Source: CAZHFW01 sp964531675
Lineage (GTDB): Bacteria; Planctomycetota; Phycisphaerae; Phycisphaerales; UBA1924
Assembly (NCBI GenBank): GCA_964531675.1
Contig: CAZHFW010000005.1
Span: forward strand, 62,001-126,000
Reading direction: 5' to 3'
Length of the DNA: 64,000 bases
The position numbers and the translations under genes were made by a program. The notes below the pieces were generated by a model. The model was given only the letters and a program-made list of their open reading frames with translations, was not told the origin of the DNA and made no database searches. Below are positions 33,653 through 41,005 of the stretch, in pieces; position 1 is the first letter of the stretch; each line of letters opens with the position of its first letter.

Positions 33653-33997
33653 TTACCGCGACGCCTTGGTCGTCAGTTCCAGGATCTCTTCGATCATCCG
33701 GGCGCGGTCTTCATCCGTGCCGCTCATCGCCTTGGCCGCGCAGTGCGTCAGGTGATTCCGCAGCAGGTTCCGCGACACCGACGCCAGCGACTCACGGGCC
33801 GCCGCAACCTGCACGATGATGTCCGCGCAGTACCGGTCTTCCTCGATCATCGAGGCGATGCCCCGGACCTGGCCCTCGATCCGCTTGAGGTGCCTGAGGT
33901 TGGCCGCCTTGAGGTCCGCTTCCACCCCCACCGCGTGCAACGGCCGCGCCTGGCTCCCCGCACACCCACACACCGGCTTGCCTTCAGAGTCGCCCAT
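33653..33997 (-). CDS. csoR: CsoR-family copper-sensing repressor
   Basis: A 114-residue DUF156 (CsoR/RcnR) repressor. The copper ligands are in place: Cys in DRYCADIIVQ, then His and Cys in NHLTHC. It starts with a short cysteine-containing leader (GKPVCGCAGSQAR), then the all-helical core with LKRIEGQVRGIASMI. ATG 33997 is supported by GGGAGG upstream. It represses its own operon with copA through the adjacent palindrome. Confidence 0.93.
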   Translation of the reverse strand: MGDSEGKPVCGCAGSQARPLHAVGVEADLKAANLRHLKRIEGQVRGIASMIEEDRYCADIIVQVAAARESLASVSRNLLRNHLTHCAAKAMSGTDEDRARMIEEILELTTKASR

Positions 33998-34017
33998 CGG
34001 ACACCTCCCGCAAGAAG

Positions 34018-34036
34018 TATACCCCCATGGGGTATA
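34018..34036 (-). promoter_or_regulatory. CsoR operator
   Basis: TATACCCC-CAT-GGGGTATA is a perfect 8-bp inverted repeat with a three-base centre, the classic G-tract CsoR box, 21 bp upstream of the csoR start. Confidence 0.85.
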
Positions 34037-34136
34037 AAGTCGACCGTTCCGATGCCGGTCTCTTGAACTACCGAACAAAATTCGATCGACGGGTATCCCC
34101 GGCAGCCAATCGGCCTTCTCGCGGCCCCATGGCGGA

Positions 34137-34183
34137 TCTCAGGACTGAGAAGTCTCCCAAGCTCCCAATTCTCAGAGTTGGGA
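34137..34183 (+). promoter_or_regulatory. Two tandem enhancer palindromes upstream of the respiratory operon
   Basis: TCTCA-GGAC-TGAGA (34137-34150) and TCTCA-GAGT-TGGGA (34170-34183) lie 33 bp apart, centre to centre. The downstream one is about 72 bp ahead of the predicted sigma-54 start point. The same motif recurs at two other sigma-54 promoters in the window. This fits paired dimer sites for an NtrC-type activator. Confidence 0.7.
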
Positions 34184-34222
34184 ACGCAATTGGGTTCTCG
34201 GCCATTCCCGAGGGTGAGAAGT

Positions 34223-34238
34223 TGGCACAGGATGTGCA
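34223..34238 (+). promoter_or_regulatory. Sigma-54 promoter of the cytochrome-FeS-NrfD-HAO operon
   Basis: TTGGCACAGGATGTGCA has GG at 34224-34225 and GC at 34236-34237, exactly ten bases apart, and a TGGCAC -24 box. Start near 34249. This would leave the ATG at 34250 almost leaderless and rules out the in-frame ATGs at 34232 and 34238. Confidence 0.7.
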
Positions 34239-34249
34239 TGTCCTTTGGT

Positions 34250-35782
34250 ATGGCTTGCCAGATCGCCCGATTCCGGGGCGCATCATCCGCGGCTCGAACG
34301 CTGACCTGGGCTCTCCTCTCCCTGGCCAGCTTCGGTGCTGCACACGCTCAGGTCGCGGGGGCTCCGAAACGTCCGCCCGCCCCCGCGACCCCGGCGGTCG
34401 CGCCCGGCCAGTCCTGCACGACCACCGAGTGCCACCAGGGCATCGTCAAGCACACCTTTCGCCACAACCCCGCTGCAGCCGATTGCAGCGCATGCCACCT
34501 GGCGGTGGGCGATCCCAGCGCGCACAAGTTTGCGCTGCCCGTCTCCAAGGAAGAGCTTTGCCTGCGCTGCCATCAGCTTCCCGCCGAGACGCACGGGCAC
34601 GCCCCGGTTCGCGACGGCAAGTGCACCGAATGCCACGACCCGCACGGCTCGGAGCACAAGGCCCAGCTCGTGGGCGATCCCAACCGCGACCTGTGCGTGA
34701 AGTGCCACAACGCCACGTTCATGCAGAAGAAGTTCGTGCACGGCCCGGTCGCGGTGGGCGCGTGCGTCACCTGCCACAAGCCTCACTCCTCCGACATTCC
34801 CAAGCTCCTCAGCGCCGACGCCAACACGCTGTGCAAGACCTGCCACGCCGACACGGGCAAGATCCCCGAGGGCGGACATGTGCACAAGGCGCTGGATCAG
34901 GGCTGCGTGAGCTGCCATGACCCGCACGCTGCGGATCACAAGTTCCAGCTCCGCCAGAACGCGCCGGAGCTTTGCCTGTCCTGCCACAAGGACAAGATGG
35001 ACTCAATCACCGCCGGGGCCACGTCGGTCCATGCTGCGATCAACGATCCCGGCGGTTGCACGACCTGCCACGAGCCGCACGCCTCGAAGCTGGCGAATCT
35101 CCAGCGCGGCTCGCAACCCGAGACCTGCCTCAAGTGCCACGACAAGCCCCTGAAGGCGACCGATGGCGTCATGCTGGCCAGCATGTCCAAGGTGCTGGCG
35201 AATACGCAGAAGCACGGGCCCATCCGCGACGGGCACTGCACCGTCTGCCATGACCCGCACGCCAGCAAGCACTTCCGCCTGCTTCCCGAGGAGTATCCCG
35301 AGAAGTTCTACGCCCCCTTCTCGCTCGACCTCTACAAGCTGTGCTTCCAGTGCCACTCGTCGGACATGGTGACCAAGGCCAATCCGCAGGGCGTGACCCA
35401 GTTCCGCGACGGGGCTAAGAACCTGCACATGCTCCACGTGAACCAGGAGAAGGGCCGCACCTGCCGGGCGTGCCATGAAGTCCACGCGTCGGAGCGCGGC
35501 TCGCACATCCGCGATGCGGTCCCCTTCGGAAGCTCCAACTGGATGCTCGAGATCAACTACAAGCCTTCCGAGGAAGGCGGCAGTTGCGCCCCGGGTTGCC
35601 ATGCTCCCAAGACCTACACACGCCCCACCGCGGCCAAGCTGATCCCCAAGGACTGGCCCGACAAGCCCAAGCCCGCTGCGCCGAGCACCGACGCTCCCAA
35701 GCCAGATGCGCCCGCGGCGCCGGACTCGCCCAAGACCCAGAGCCAGGCCACGCCGCAACGCAAGCCCGGGGAGGCGCCATGA
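34250..35782 (+). CDS. Large periplasmic multiheme cytochrome c (13 CXXCH sites)
   Basis: About 510 residues with a Sec signal (SLASFGAAHAQ). I count 13 canonical CXXCH haem-binding motifs plus a CX4CH (CTTTECH) near the N-terminus and a CX3CH (CAPGCH) near the C-terminus, so up to 15 haems. Many are followed by DPH (CTECHDPHGS, CVSCHDPHAA), the doubled-CXXCH arrangement of cytochrome c3/NrfB-like electron-transfer proteins. The C-terminal about 70 residues are a Pro/Ala/Lys-rich tail. Start: ATG 34250 is chosen because a sigma-54 promoter overlaps upstream ATGs. It overlaps the tetraheme gene by four bases and heads the operon. It is likely to relay electrons between the NrfD quinol module and the octahaem protein. 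Confidence 0.88.
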   Translation: MACQIARFRGASSAARTLTWALLSLASFGAAHAQVAGAPKRPPAPATPAVAPGQSCTTTECHQGIVKHTFRHNPAAADCSACHLAVGDPSAHKFALPVSKEELCLRCHQLPAETHGHAPVRDGKCTECHDPHGSEHKAQLVGDPNRDLCVKCHNATFMQKKFVHGPVAVGACVTCHKPHSSDIPKLLSADANTLCKTCHADTGKIPEGGHVHKALDQGCVSCHDPHAADHKFQLRQNAPELCLSCHKDKMDSITAGATSVHAAINDPGGCTTCHEPHASKLANLQRGSQPETCLKCHDKPLKATDGVMLASMSKVLANTQKHGPIRDGHCTVCHDPHASKHFRLLPEEYPEKFYAPFSLDLYKLCFQCHSSDMVTKANPQGVTQFRDGAKNLHMLHVNQEKGRTCRACHEVHASERGSHIRDAVPFGSSNWMLEINYKPSEEGGSCAPGCHAPKTYTRPTAAKLIPKDWPDKPKPAAPSTDAPKPDAPAAPDSPKTQSQATPQRKPGEAP

Positions 35783-36486
35783 CCGGCCCGCGCGAACGAG
35801 GCTCGCTGGTGCTCTGGGCGATCGGCCCTGTGTTTCTCGCGGTCGGCGGCTACCTGGCCTTCGCGTCCCCCAAGATCGTGATCCCCACCAATCCGATCCG
35901 CACGATCCCGGTCGAACAGATCAAGCCCGGCGCCTGGCGCACGCCCCTCACCAATCCCAACGAAGCCAAGATCGGCGGCCAGTACCGCCCTTGCAGCGAG
36001 TGCCACAAGCTCTTCACGCCCTCCCCCACCGAGACGCGCACGCTCGTCCAGCACAAGGACGTGGTCATGCGGCACGGCATGAACACCCGCTGCTTCAACT
36101 GCCACCACGCCGAGGAACGCGACAAGCTCGTGCTCCACGACGGCACCCTGGTCGGCTTCGACGAAACCCCCAAGCTCTGCTCCCAATGCCACGGCACGAC
36201 CTACCGCGACTGGCAGCGCGGGACCCACGGCAAGACCATGGGCTCCTGGGAAGCTTCCAGCGGCAAGCAGGTCAGACTCACGTGCAATGAGTGCCACAAC
36301 CCGCACTCGCCTCACTACGACCCGATCGCTCCGCTCCCGGGCCCCACCACCCTCCGCATGGGTGATCAGAGCCGGACGCACCAAGGACCGGAGAAGCACA
36401 CGCCGCTCCGCACGTGGTCCAAGGAAGGCCAGGAGCATCAGGCCGAGCCGGCGCACGAGGACAAAGGCAAGGGGGGCAAGGAATGA
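35779..36486 (+). CDS. Membrane-anchored tetrahaem cytochrome c
   Basis: A 235-residue protein with one N-terminal hydrophobic anchor (LVLWAIGPVFLAVGGYLAFA) and four CXXCH sites: CSECH, CFNCH (with CHH), CSQCH and CNECH. Layout and size resemble small membrane-bound tetrahaem donors such as NapC/NrfH/CycX, though the motif order is not a clear match to any. The C-terminus is a charged tail. ATGA overlaps on both sides couple it to the large cytochrome and to the FeS subunit. By context it belongs to the quinol-linked electron chain. Confidence 0.85.
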   Translation: MTGPRERGSLVLWAIGPVFLAVGGYLAFASPKIVIPTNPIRTIPVEQIKPGAWRTPLTNPNEAKIGGQYRPCSECHKLFTPSPTETRTLVQHKDVVMRHGMNTRCFNCHHAEERDKLVLHDGTLVGFDETPKLCSQCHGTTYRDWQRGTHGKTMGSWEASSGKQVRLTCNECHNPHSPHYDPIAPLPGPTTLRMGDQSRTHQGPEKHTPLRTWSKEGQEHQAEPAHEDKGKGGKE

Positions 36487-37550
36487 ACCTGCGCATCTGG
36501 GACGGCAAGTCCGCCGAAGCGCCGCAGATGACCCGGCGCAGCTTTCTCCGCGCCGGGACCGCGGTCGCGGGAGGAATGGCCGCCCTGGCCGCGGCATTAA
36601 GCCCGCTCAAGCAGCTCAAGGACGAGGACGAGTTCTCGATCCAGAAGTTCCTGCAGAAGCACTACAAGGAGATGACGCCCGACGACATGAAGGAGGCCCT
36701 GGCGCGCATCTCCCGCGAGGTCGAGAAGCGCTACAAGGTCCGGCCCGACATCAAGGACCTCCGCGCCAAGTCGGGCGTGGAGTTCGTCTACGCGCTGAAC
36801 CTGAGCCGGTGCATCGGCTGCCGCAAGTGCGTGCACGCCTGCGTGCATGAGAACAACCAGAGCCGTTCTCCCGAGATCCAGTACATCCGCGTCATCGAGA
36901 TGCCCCGCGGCACGATGGACATGGAGAAGGGCGATCACCACTACGACCGCCCCACGGTCCCCGACGCGAGCCACTTCTACATGCCGGTGCAGTGCCACCA
37001 GTGCGCCAACCCGCCCTGCGTGAAGGTCTGCCCCGTGGAAGCGACTTGGCAGGACGCGGACGGGATCACCGTCATCGACTACGACTGGTGCATCGGCTGC
37101 CGGTATTGCGAAGCCGCGTGCCCTTACTGGGCCCGCCGGTTCAACTTCGTGGAGCCCAACCTCCCCGCCGATCAGCTCAATCCGAACATGGCGTACCTGG
37201 CCAACCGCCCGCGCCCCAAGGGCGTGGTCGAGAAGTGCCACTTCTGCCTGCATCGCACCCGCGACGGCAAGCTCCCCGCCTGCCTGGAGGCCTGCCCGAC
37301 CGGCGCCCGCAAGTTCGGCAACGTGCTCGATCCGGAGAGCGAAGTCTCCCAGATCCTCAAGACCAAGCGCGTCTTCGTCCTCAAGGAGGAAGTCGGGACT
37401 CTGCCCCGCTTCTTCTACTACTTCGACGAGCGCTACCCCAACTCCGTCGACCCTGAGGCCCAGAAGATCGCCGCGGCCCTCGGCATCGAGTGCACGCCCG
37501 AGTCGATCTTCCCGGGCATGAGCGGCATCCCCGCCGGAGGTGTCGCGTGA
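36483..37550 (+). CDS. Tat-exported 4Fe-4S ferredoxin subunit (NrfC/DmsB/HybA type)
   Basis: A 355-residue iron-sulfur subunit. The twin-arginine signal TRRSFLRAG at residues 17-25 sends it folded to the periplasm. Four cysteine clusters are visible: CIGCRKCVHAC, CHQCANPPCVKVC, CIGCRYCEAAC and CHFC...CLEAC, enough for four [4Fe-4S] centres. It is the standard partner of an NrfD-type membrane subunit, which is the next gene and overlaps by four bases (GTGA). No molybdopterin catalytic subunit is present in the operon, so electrons are probably passed to the cytochromes instead. Confidence 0.93.
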   Translation: MNLRIWDGKSAEAPQMTRRSFLRAGTAVAGGMAALAAALSPLKQLKDEDEFSIQKFLQKHYKEMTPDDMKEALARISREVEKRYKVRPDIKDLRAKSGVEFVYALNLSRCIGCRKCVHACVHENNQSRSPEIQYIRVIEMPRGTMDMEKGDHHYDRPTVPDASHFYMPVQCHQCANPPCVKVCPVEATWQDADGITVIDYDWCIGCRYCEAACPYWARRFNFVEPNLPADQLNPNMAYLANRPRPKGVVEKCHFCLHRTRDGKLPACLEACPTGARKFGNVLDPESEVSQILKTKRVFVLKEEVGTLPRFFYYFDERYPNSVDPEAQKIAAALGIECTPESIFPGMSGIPAGGVA

Positions 37551-38788
37551 AGCAGTACGTCACCTTCCTCATCCGCTGCTTCAGGCTGAGCTTCGTCGGC
37601 CCGCCCATCTACTACGTGTGGATGCTCGGTCTCTCGATCCTGGCGCTGCTCGGGCTCAACGCGTATTGCAAGCAGTTCGTCTACGGCATGGGCGTGACCG
37701 GGATGTCCGATCAGGTCTCCTGGGGCTTCTACATCGCCAACTTCGCGTTCTTGGTCGGCATGGCCGCCGCCGCCGCGACGATGGTGATCCCGGTGTACAT
37801 CTACCGCAATCGCGAGCTGAGCGATCTGGTCATCTTCGCGCATCTGTTCGCGGTCGCCGCGATCATCATGGCGCTGCTCTTCGTGGTCGTGGATCTGGGC
37901 CGCCCGGACCGCTTCCACCACATGATGCTCCGCTTCAACTTCCCGGTCTCGATGCTCACGTGGGACGTGATCTCGCTGAACGGGTATCTGTTCCTGAATC
38001 TGCACATCTGCGGGTACCTGATCTACACCGCGTACCGCCGCCGCCAGCCCAGCAAGCTCTTCTACATCCCGTTCGTCTTCGTCGCGATCCTGTGGGCCTT
38101 CGGCACCCAGCTCGTCGAGGCGTTCCTGTATTGCGGCCTGGGCGGTCGCCCCTTCTGGAACTCCGCGGTCATCGCGCCGCGGCTGGTTGCCGCCGCGTTC
38201 GCGGCCGGCCCGTCGATCCTGATCATCGCGCTCCAGGTTATCGCCGCGTACACCGACTACAAGGTCCCCGAGAAGGCCTTCATGACGCTGCGGAACACCG
38301 TCCGCGTCGCGATGTCCGCCAGCCTCTTCCTGCTCGCCTCCGAAGCCTTCACCGAGTTCTACACCGACTCGGCCCACGTCGCCTCGGCCCGCTATCTCTT
38401 CATCGGGCTCGAAGGCCACAACGGTCTGGTCCCCTGGATCTGGACCGCCATCACCCTGAACGTCACCGCCCTGATCATCCTCTACACCCCCTTCTCCAAG
38501 TCCAAGAAGCTCCTCAACATCGCCTGCGCCATGATCATCACCGGCGTGTGGATCGAGAAGGGCATGGGCCTGGTGATCCCCGCGTTCGTGCCCACCCCCC
38601 TGGGCGAGATCGTGGACTACAAGCCCACGCTCAACGAGGCCCTCGTCTCGATCGGCATCGCGGGCTTCGGACTGCTCATCTTCACGATCCTGGTCCGCGT
38701 CACCATCCCGGTGCTGTCGGGCCGCCTCACGATCGACAAGCCCTACGACCCCGCTGCGCCCTTGCCTGAAGTTCCCGCCGCCACCTGA
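37547..38788 (+). CDS. NrfD/PsrC-like quinone-interacting membrane subunit
   Basis: A 413-residue protein with about ten hydrophobic segments, family NrfD (polysulfide reductase membrane subunit), which exchanges electrons with the quinone pool. Characteristic stretches are SWGFYIANFAFLVGMAAAAATMV near the start, VVDLGRPDRFHHMMLRFNFPVSMLTWDV in the middle and IWTAITLNVTAL later. GTG 37547 overlaps the stop of the FeS subunit, as typical of such pairs. It lies between the FeS subunit and the octahaem protein, suggesting a quinol-to-cytochrome route across the membrane. Confidence 0.92.
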   Translation: MKQYVTFLIRCFRLSFVGPPIYYVWMLGLSILALLGLNAYCKQFVYGMGVTGMSDQVSWGFYIANFAFLVGMAAAAATMVIPVYIYRNRELSDLVIFAHLFAVAAIIMALLFVVVDLGRPDRFHHMMLRFNFPVSMLTWDVISLNGYLFLNLHICGYLIYTAYRRRQPSKLFYIPFVFVAILWAFGTQLVEAFLYCGLGGRPFWNSAVIAPRLVAAAFAAGPSILIIALQVIAAYTDYKVPEKAFMTLRNTVRVAMSASLFLLASEAFTEFYTDSAHVASARYLFIGLEGHNGLVPWIWTAITLNVTALIILYTPFSKSKKLLNIACAMIITGVWIEKGMGLVIPAFVPTPLGEIVDYKPTLNEALVSIGIAGFGLLIFTILVRVTIPVLSGRLTIDKPYDPAAPLPEVPAAT

Positions 38789-38822
38789 AGCATTCCCCGA
38801 CGCTGTACGGAGAGACCGATCC

Positions 38823-40322
38823 ATGTCACGCTCGATCACCCGCCACACGCTCGTCTTCGCCGCCGCAGCGGCCCCGCTCGCGCTCGCCTCGGGCCAGGCC
38901 TTCGGCCCCCGCGAGATCTCCGAGCAGAGCAAGCAGTGCATCGCGTGCCACAAGGAGCACAGCCCCGCGGTCTACAGCCAGTGGGGCGCCAGCAAGCACT
39001 TCCGCGCCAACGTCGCCTGCTTCGAGTGCCACAGCGCCAACGAGGGTGACAAGGACGCGTTCAAGCACTTCGGCCAGACCATCGCGATCCTGGTCACGCC
39101 CAAGGACTGCGCACGCTGCCACTCCAAGGAAGTCGAAGAGTTCAGCGCCTCGCGCCACGCCAAGGCGGGCCGCATCCTCGGCTCCCTGGACAACATGCTG
39201 GCCGAAGTCGTCGAAGGCAATCATGGCTTCAAGTCCGACGCCCATCCCAACGGCGTCTCCGCCGCAGCGGTCACAGGCTGCTGGCAATGCCACGGCGCCG
39301 AGGTGAAGGTCCTCGAAGGCGGCAAGATCGATCCCACGACCTGGCCCAACAGCGGCATCGGCCGCATCAACCCCGATGGCTCCGAGGGCTCGTGCAACGC
39401 GTGCCACACCACGCACACGTTCAGCGCCGCCCAGGCCCGCTATCCCGACACCTGCGGCAAGTGCCACCTCGGTCCGGATCACCCGCAGAAGGAGATCTAC
39501 GCCGAGTCCAAGCACGGCTCGAACTTCTTCGCCAACGTCGGCCGCAACAATCTGGACAACCCCAAGTGGGTGGTGGGCGAAGACTACTTCACCGGCCCGA
39601 CCTGCGCGACGTGCCACATGTCGGCGACGCGCAAGCAGCCCGTGACCCACGACGTCGGCCTGCGGATCAGCTGGAACAACCGCCCCGAGGTCTCCATCCG
39701 TCCCGAGGCCGCCGACGCCAAGCTCGGACTCCCCGGCGCGAACATCAACTGGCAGACCCGTCGCAAGAACATGACCGATGTCTGCGCCAGCTGCCATGAT
39801 GCGCTCTGGATCAAGAACTTCTACACCCAGTACGACGAGTTCATCGAGCTCTACAACACCAAGTTCGGCGCGCCGGGCAAGGAGCTCTACGCACTTGCCA
39901 AGCCCCTGCTCAACCCCGTCCAGTTCTCCAACGAGCTTGACTACACCTGGTACGAGCTCTGGCATCACGAAGGCCGCCGGGCCCGCCATGGCGCGTCCAT
40001 GATGGCCCCCGACTACGCCCACTGGCACGGCACCTACGAGGTCTCCAAGCGCTTCTACATGGAGATGGTCCCCCAGCTCCAGCACCTGATCGACCAGAAC
40101 ACGTCCAGCCCCGACCCCAAGAAGGCCAAGGCCGCCGCCGACCTCAAGGCCAAGCTCGACGAGGTCCTCAACTCCGACGACCACAAGTGGTTCCTGGGCA
40201 AGATGAACCCGGACGAAGCGGCCGAACGCCAGAAGGCCATCGAAGTCTTCAAGAAGCGCTACGAGGCCAACGTCGCCAAGCCCGAAACCAAGCCCGAGCC
40301 CAAGGCCGACGAGAAGAAGTAA
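38823..40322 (+). CDS. Octahaem cytochrome c of the hydroxylamine oxidoreductase-like family
   Basis: A 499-residue exported protein with eight CXXCH motifs at residues 39, 66, 96, 153, 191, 211, 261 and 321 and no CXXCK, so it is not NrfA. Conserved HAO-family blocks are FKSDAHPNGVSAAAVTGCWQCHG, CGKCHLGPDHPQKEIYAESKHG, TGPTCATCHMSATRKQPVTHDVGLRISWN, and the C-terminal YTWYELWHHEGRRARHGASMMAPDYAHWHG. Family members oxidise hydroxylamine or hydrazine, or reduce nitrite to hydroxylamine or ammonia; which applies cannot be decided by eye. Coupling to a quinol module (NrfD) favours the reductive direction. It ends with a Lys/Glu-rich tail; the terminator follows. Confidence 0.88.
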   Translation: MSRSITRHTLVFAAAAAPLALASGQAFGPREISEQSKQCIACHKEHSPAVYSQWGASKHFRANVACFECHSANEGDKDAFKHFGQTIAILVTPKDCARCHSKEVEEFSASRHAKAGRILGSLDNMLAEVVEGNHGFKSDAHPNGVSAAAVTGCWQCHGAEVKVLEGGKIDPTTWPNSGIGRINPDGSEGSCNACHTTHTFSAAQARYPDTCGKCHLGPDHPQKEIYAESKHGSNFFANVGRNNLDNPKWVVGEDYFTGPTCATCHMSATRKQPVTHDVGLRISWNNRPEVSIRPEAADAKLGLPGANINWQTRRKNMTDVCASCHDALWIKNFYTQYDEFIELYNTKFGAPGKELYALAKPLLNPVQFSNELDYTWYELWHHEGRRARHGASMMAPDYAHWHGTYEVSKRFYMEMVPQLQHLIDQNTSSPDPKKAKAAADLKAKLDEVLNSDDHKWFLGKMNPDEAAERQKAIEVFKKRYEANVAKPETKPEPKADEKK

Positions 40323-40356
40323 GCCCCTTCCACACCCCCGATTCTCCTCCTCACGC

Positions 40357-40385
40357 AAGAGCCCGCGGCCAACGCTCGGGCTCTT
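40357..40385 (+). terminator. Terminator after the HAO-like operon
   Basis: A nine-pair stem (AAGAGCCCG / CGGGCTCTT) with an 11-base loop, 35 bases after the octahaem gene. Confidence 0.6.
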
Positions 40386-40448
40386 GGGCTCTTTGAGCAC
40401 GCCAGCATTCCGTCCCGATCTCCCCTTCGGTTACCATCACGACGCCAG

Positions 40449-40886
40449 ATGACCCACCACCCCACCGAAGACGATGGCAAGATGGCCCTCCGTGACCACG
40501 TGGTCGAGCGGGCACTCATCGCCCGCCAGCGCTACGGCCCCACCATCGACCACGACGCGATCCTGAAGATCCTCGATGATCGCGCCATCGTGCGCTACCC
40601 CGTCGGCATCCGCTTCGACACCGAGGGCCTTCAGCCCGGGGAGTTCGCGCACGCCGAGCCGCTCGCCGAGCACGCCAAGGGTGGGTTCTGCCTGTTCGTT
40701 CATCCGGCGCTGCAGTCCCGCGCCGCGGATATCGCCCTCGCGGTCGCGTACCACATCCCGCCGATCAACTACGGCGACATCGTCGAGCCCGAGGACTGCG
40801 AGGCCTTCGGCGCCGCCCTTCTGGGCATGGAACGCGAGTCCTACTACCAGGCCCTCTGCGCTCTGGCGGACTCGCTCCCCAAGTAA
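40449..40886 (+). CDS. Conserved-looking hypothetical cytosolic protein
   Basis: A 145-residue protein with no signal or membrane segment. It contains TIDHDAILKILDDRAIVRYPVGIRFDTEGLQPGEFAHAEP and ends ESYYQALCALADSLPK. I do not recognise a family. It lies downstream of the octahaem operon after its terminator and is convergent with the ccsA gene. It could be read from its own promoter in the 60 bases upstream. Confidence 0.55.
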   Translation: MTHHPTEDDGKMALRDHVVERALIARQRYGPTIDHDAILKILDDRAIVRYPVGIRFDTEGLQPGEFAHAEPLAEHAKGGFCLFVHPALQSRAADIALAVAYHIPPINYGDIVEPEDCEAFGAALLGMERESYYQALCALADSLPK

Positions 40887-41005
40887 GCAGAGCGGGCGCA
40901 TGTCTCCGGGCCAACACGCTCCGGATCAGCGGCGCAACAAAGAAGGCGGCCCGCACACGCGGACCGCCCTCGGGACACGCTTGATATCCGATCCGGGTCT
41001 CGGGC

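Noticed and set aside
31815..33755. Long forward frame opposite copA
   Set aside because: Antisense shadow of a complete P-type ATPase; no recognisable motif.
38823..40322. NrfA nitrite reductase
   Set aside because: NrfA has CXXCK and five haems; this protein has eight CXXCH and HAO-family blocks.
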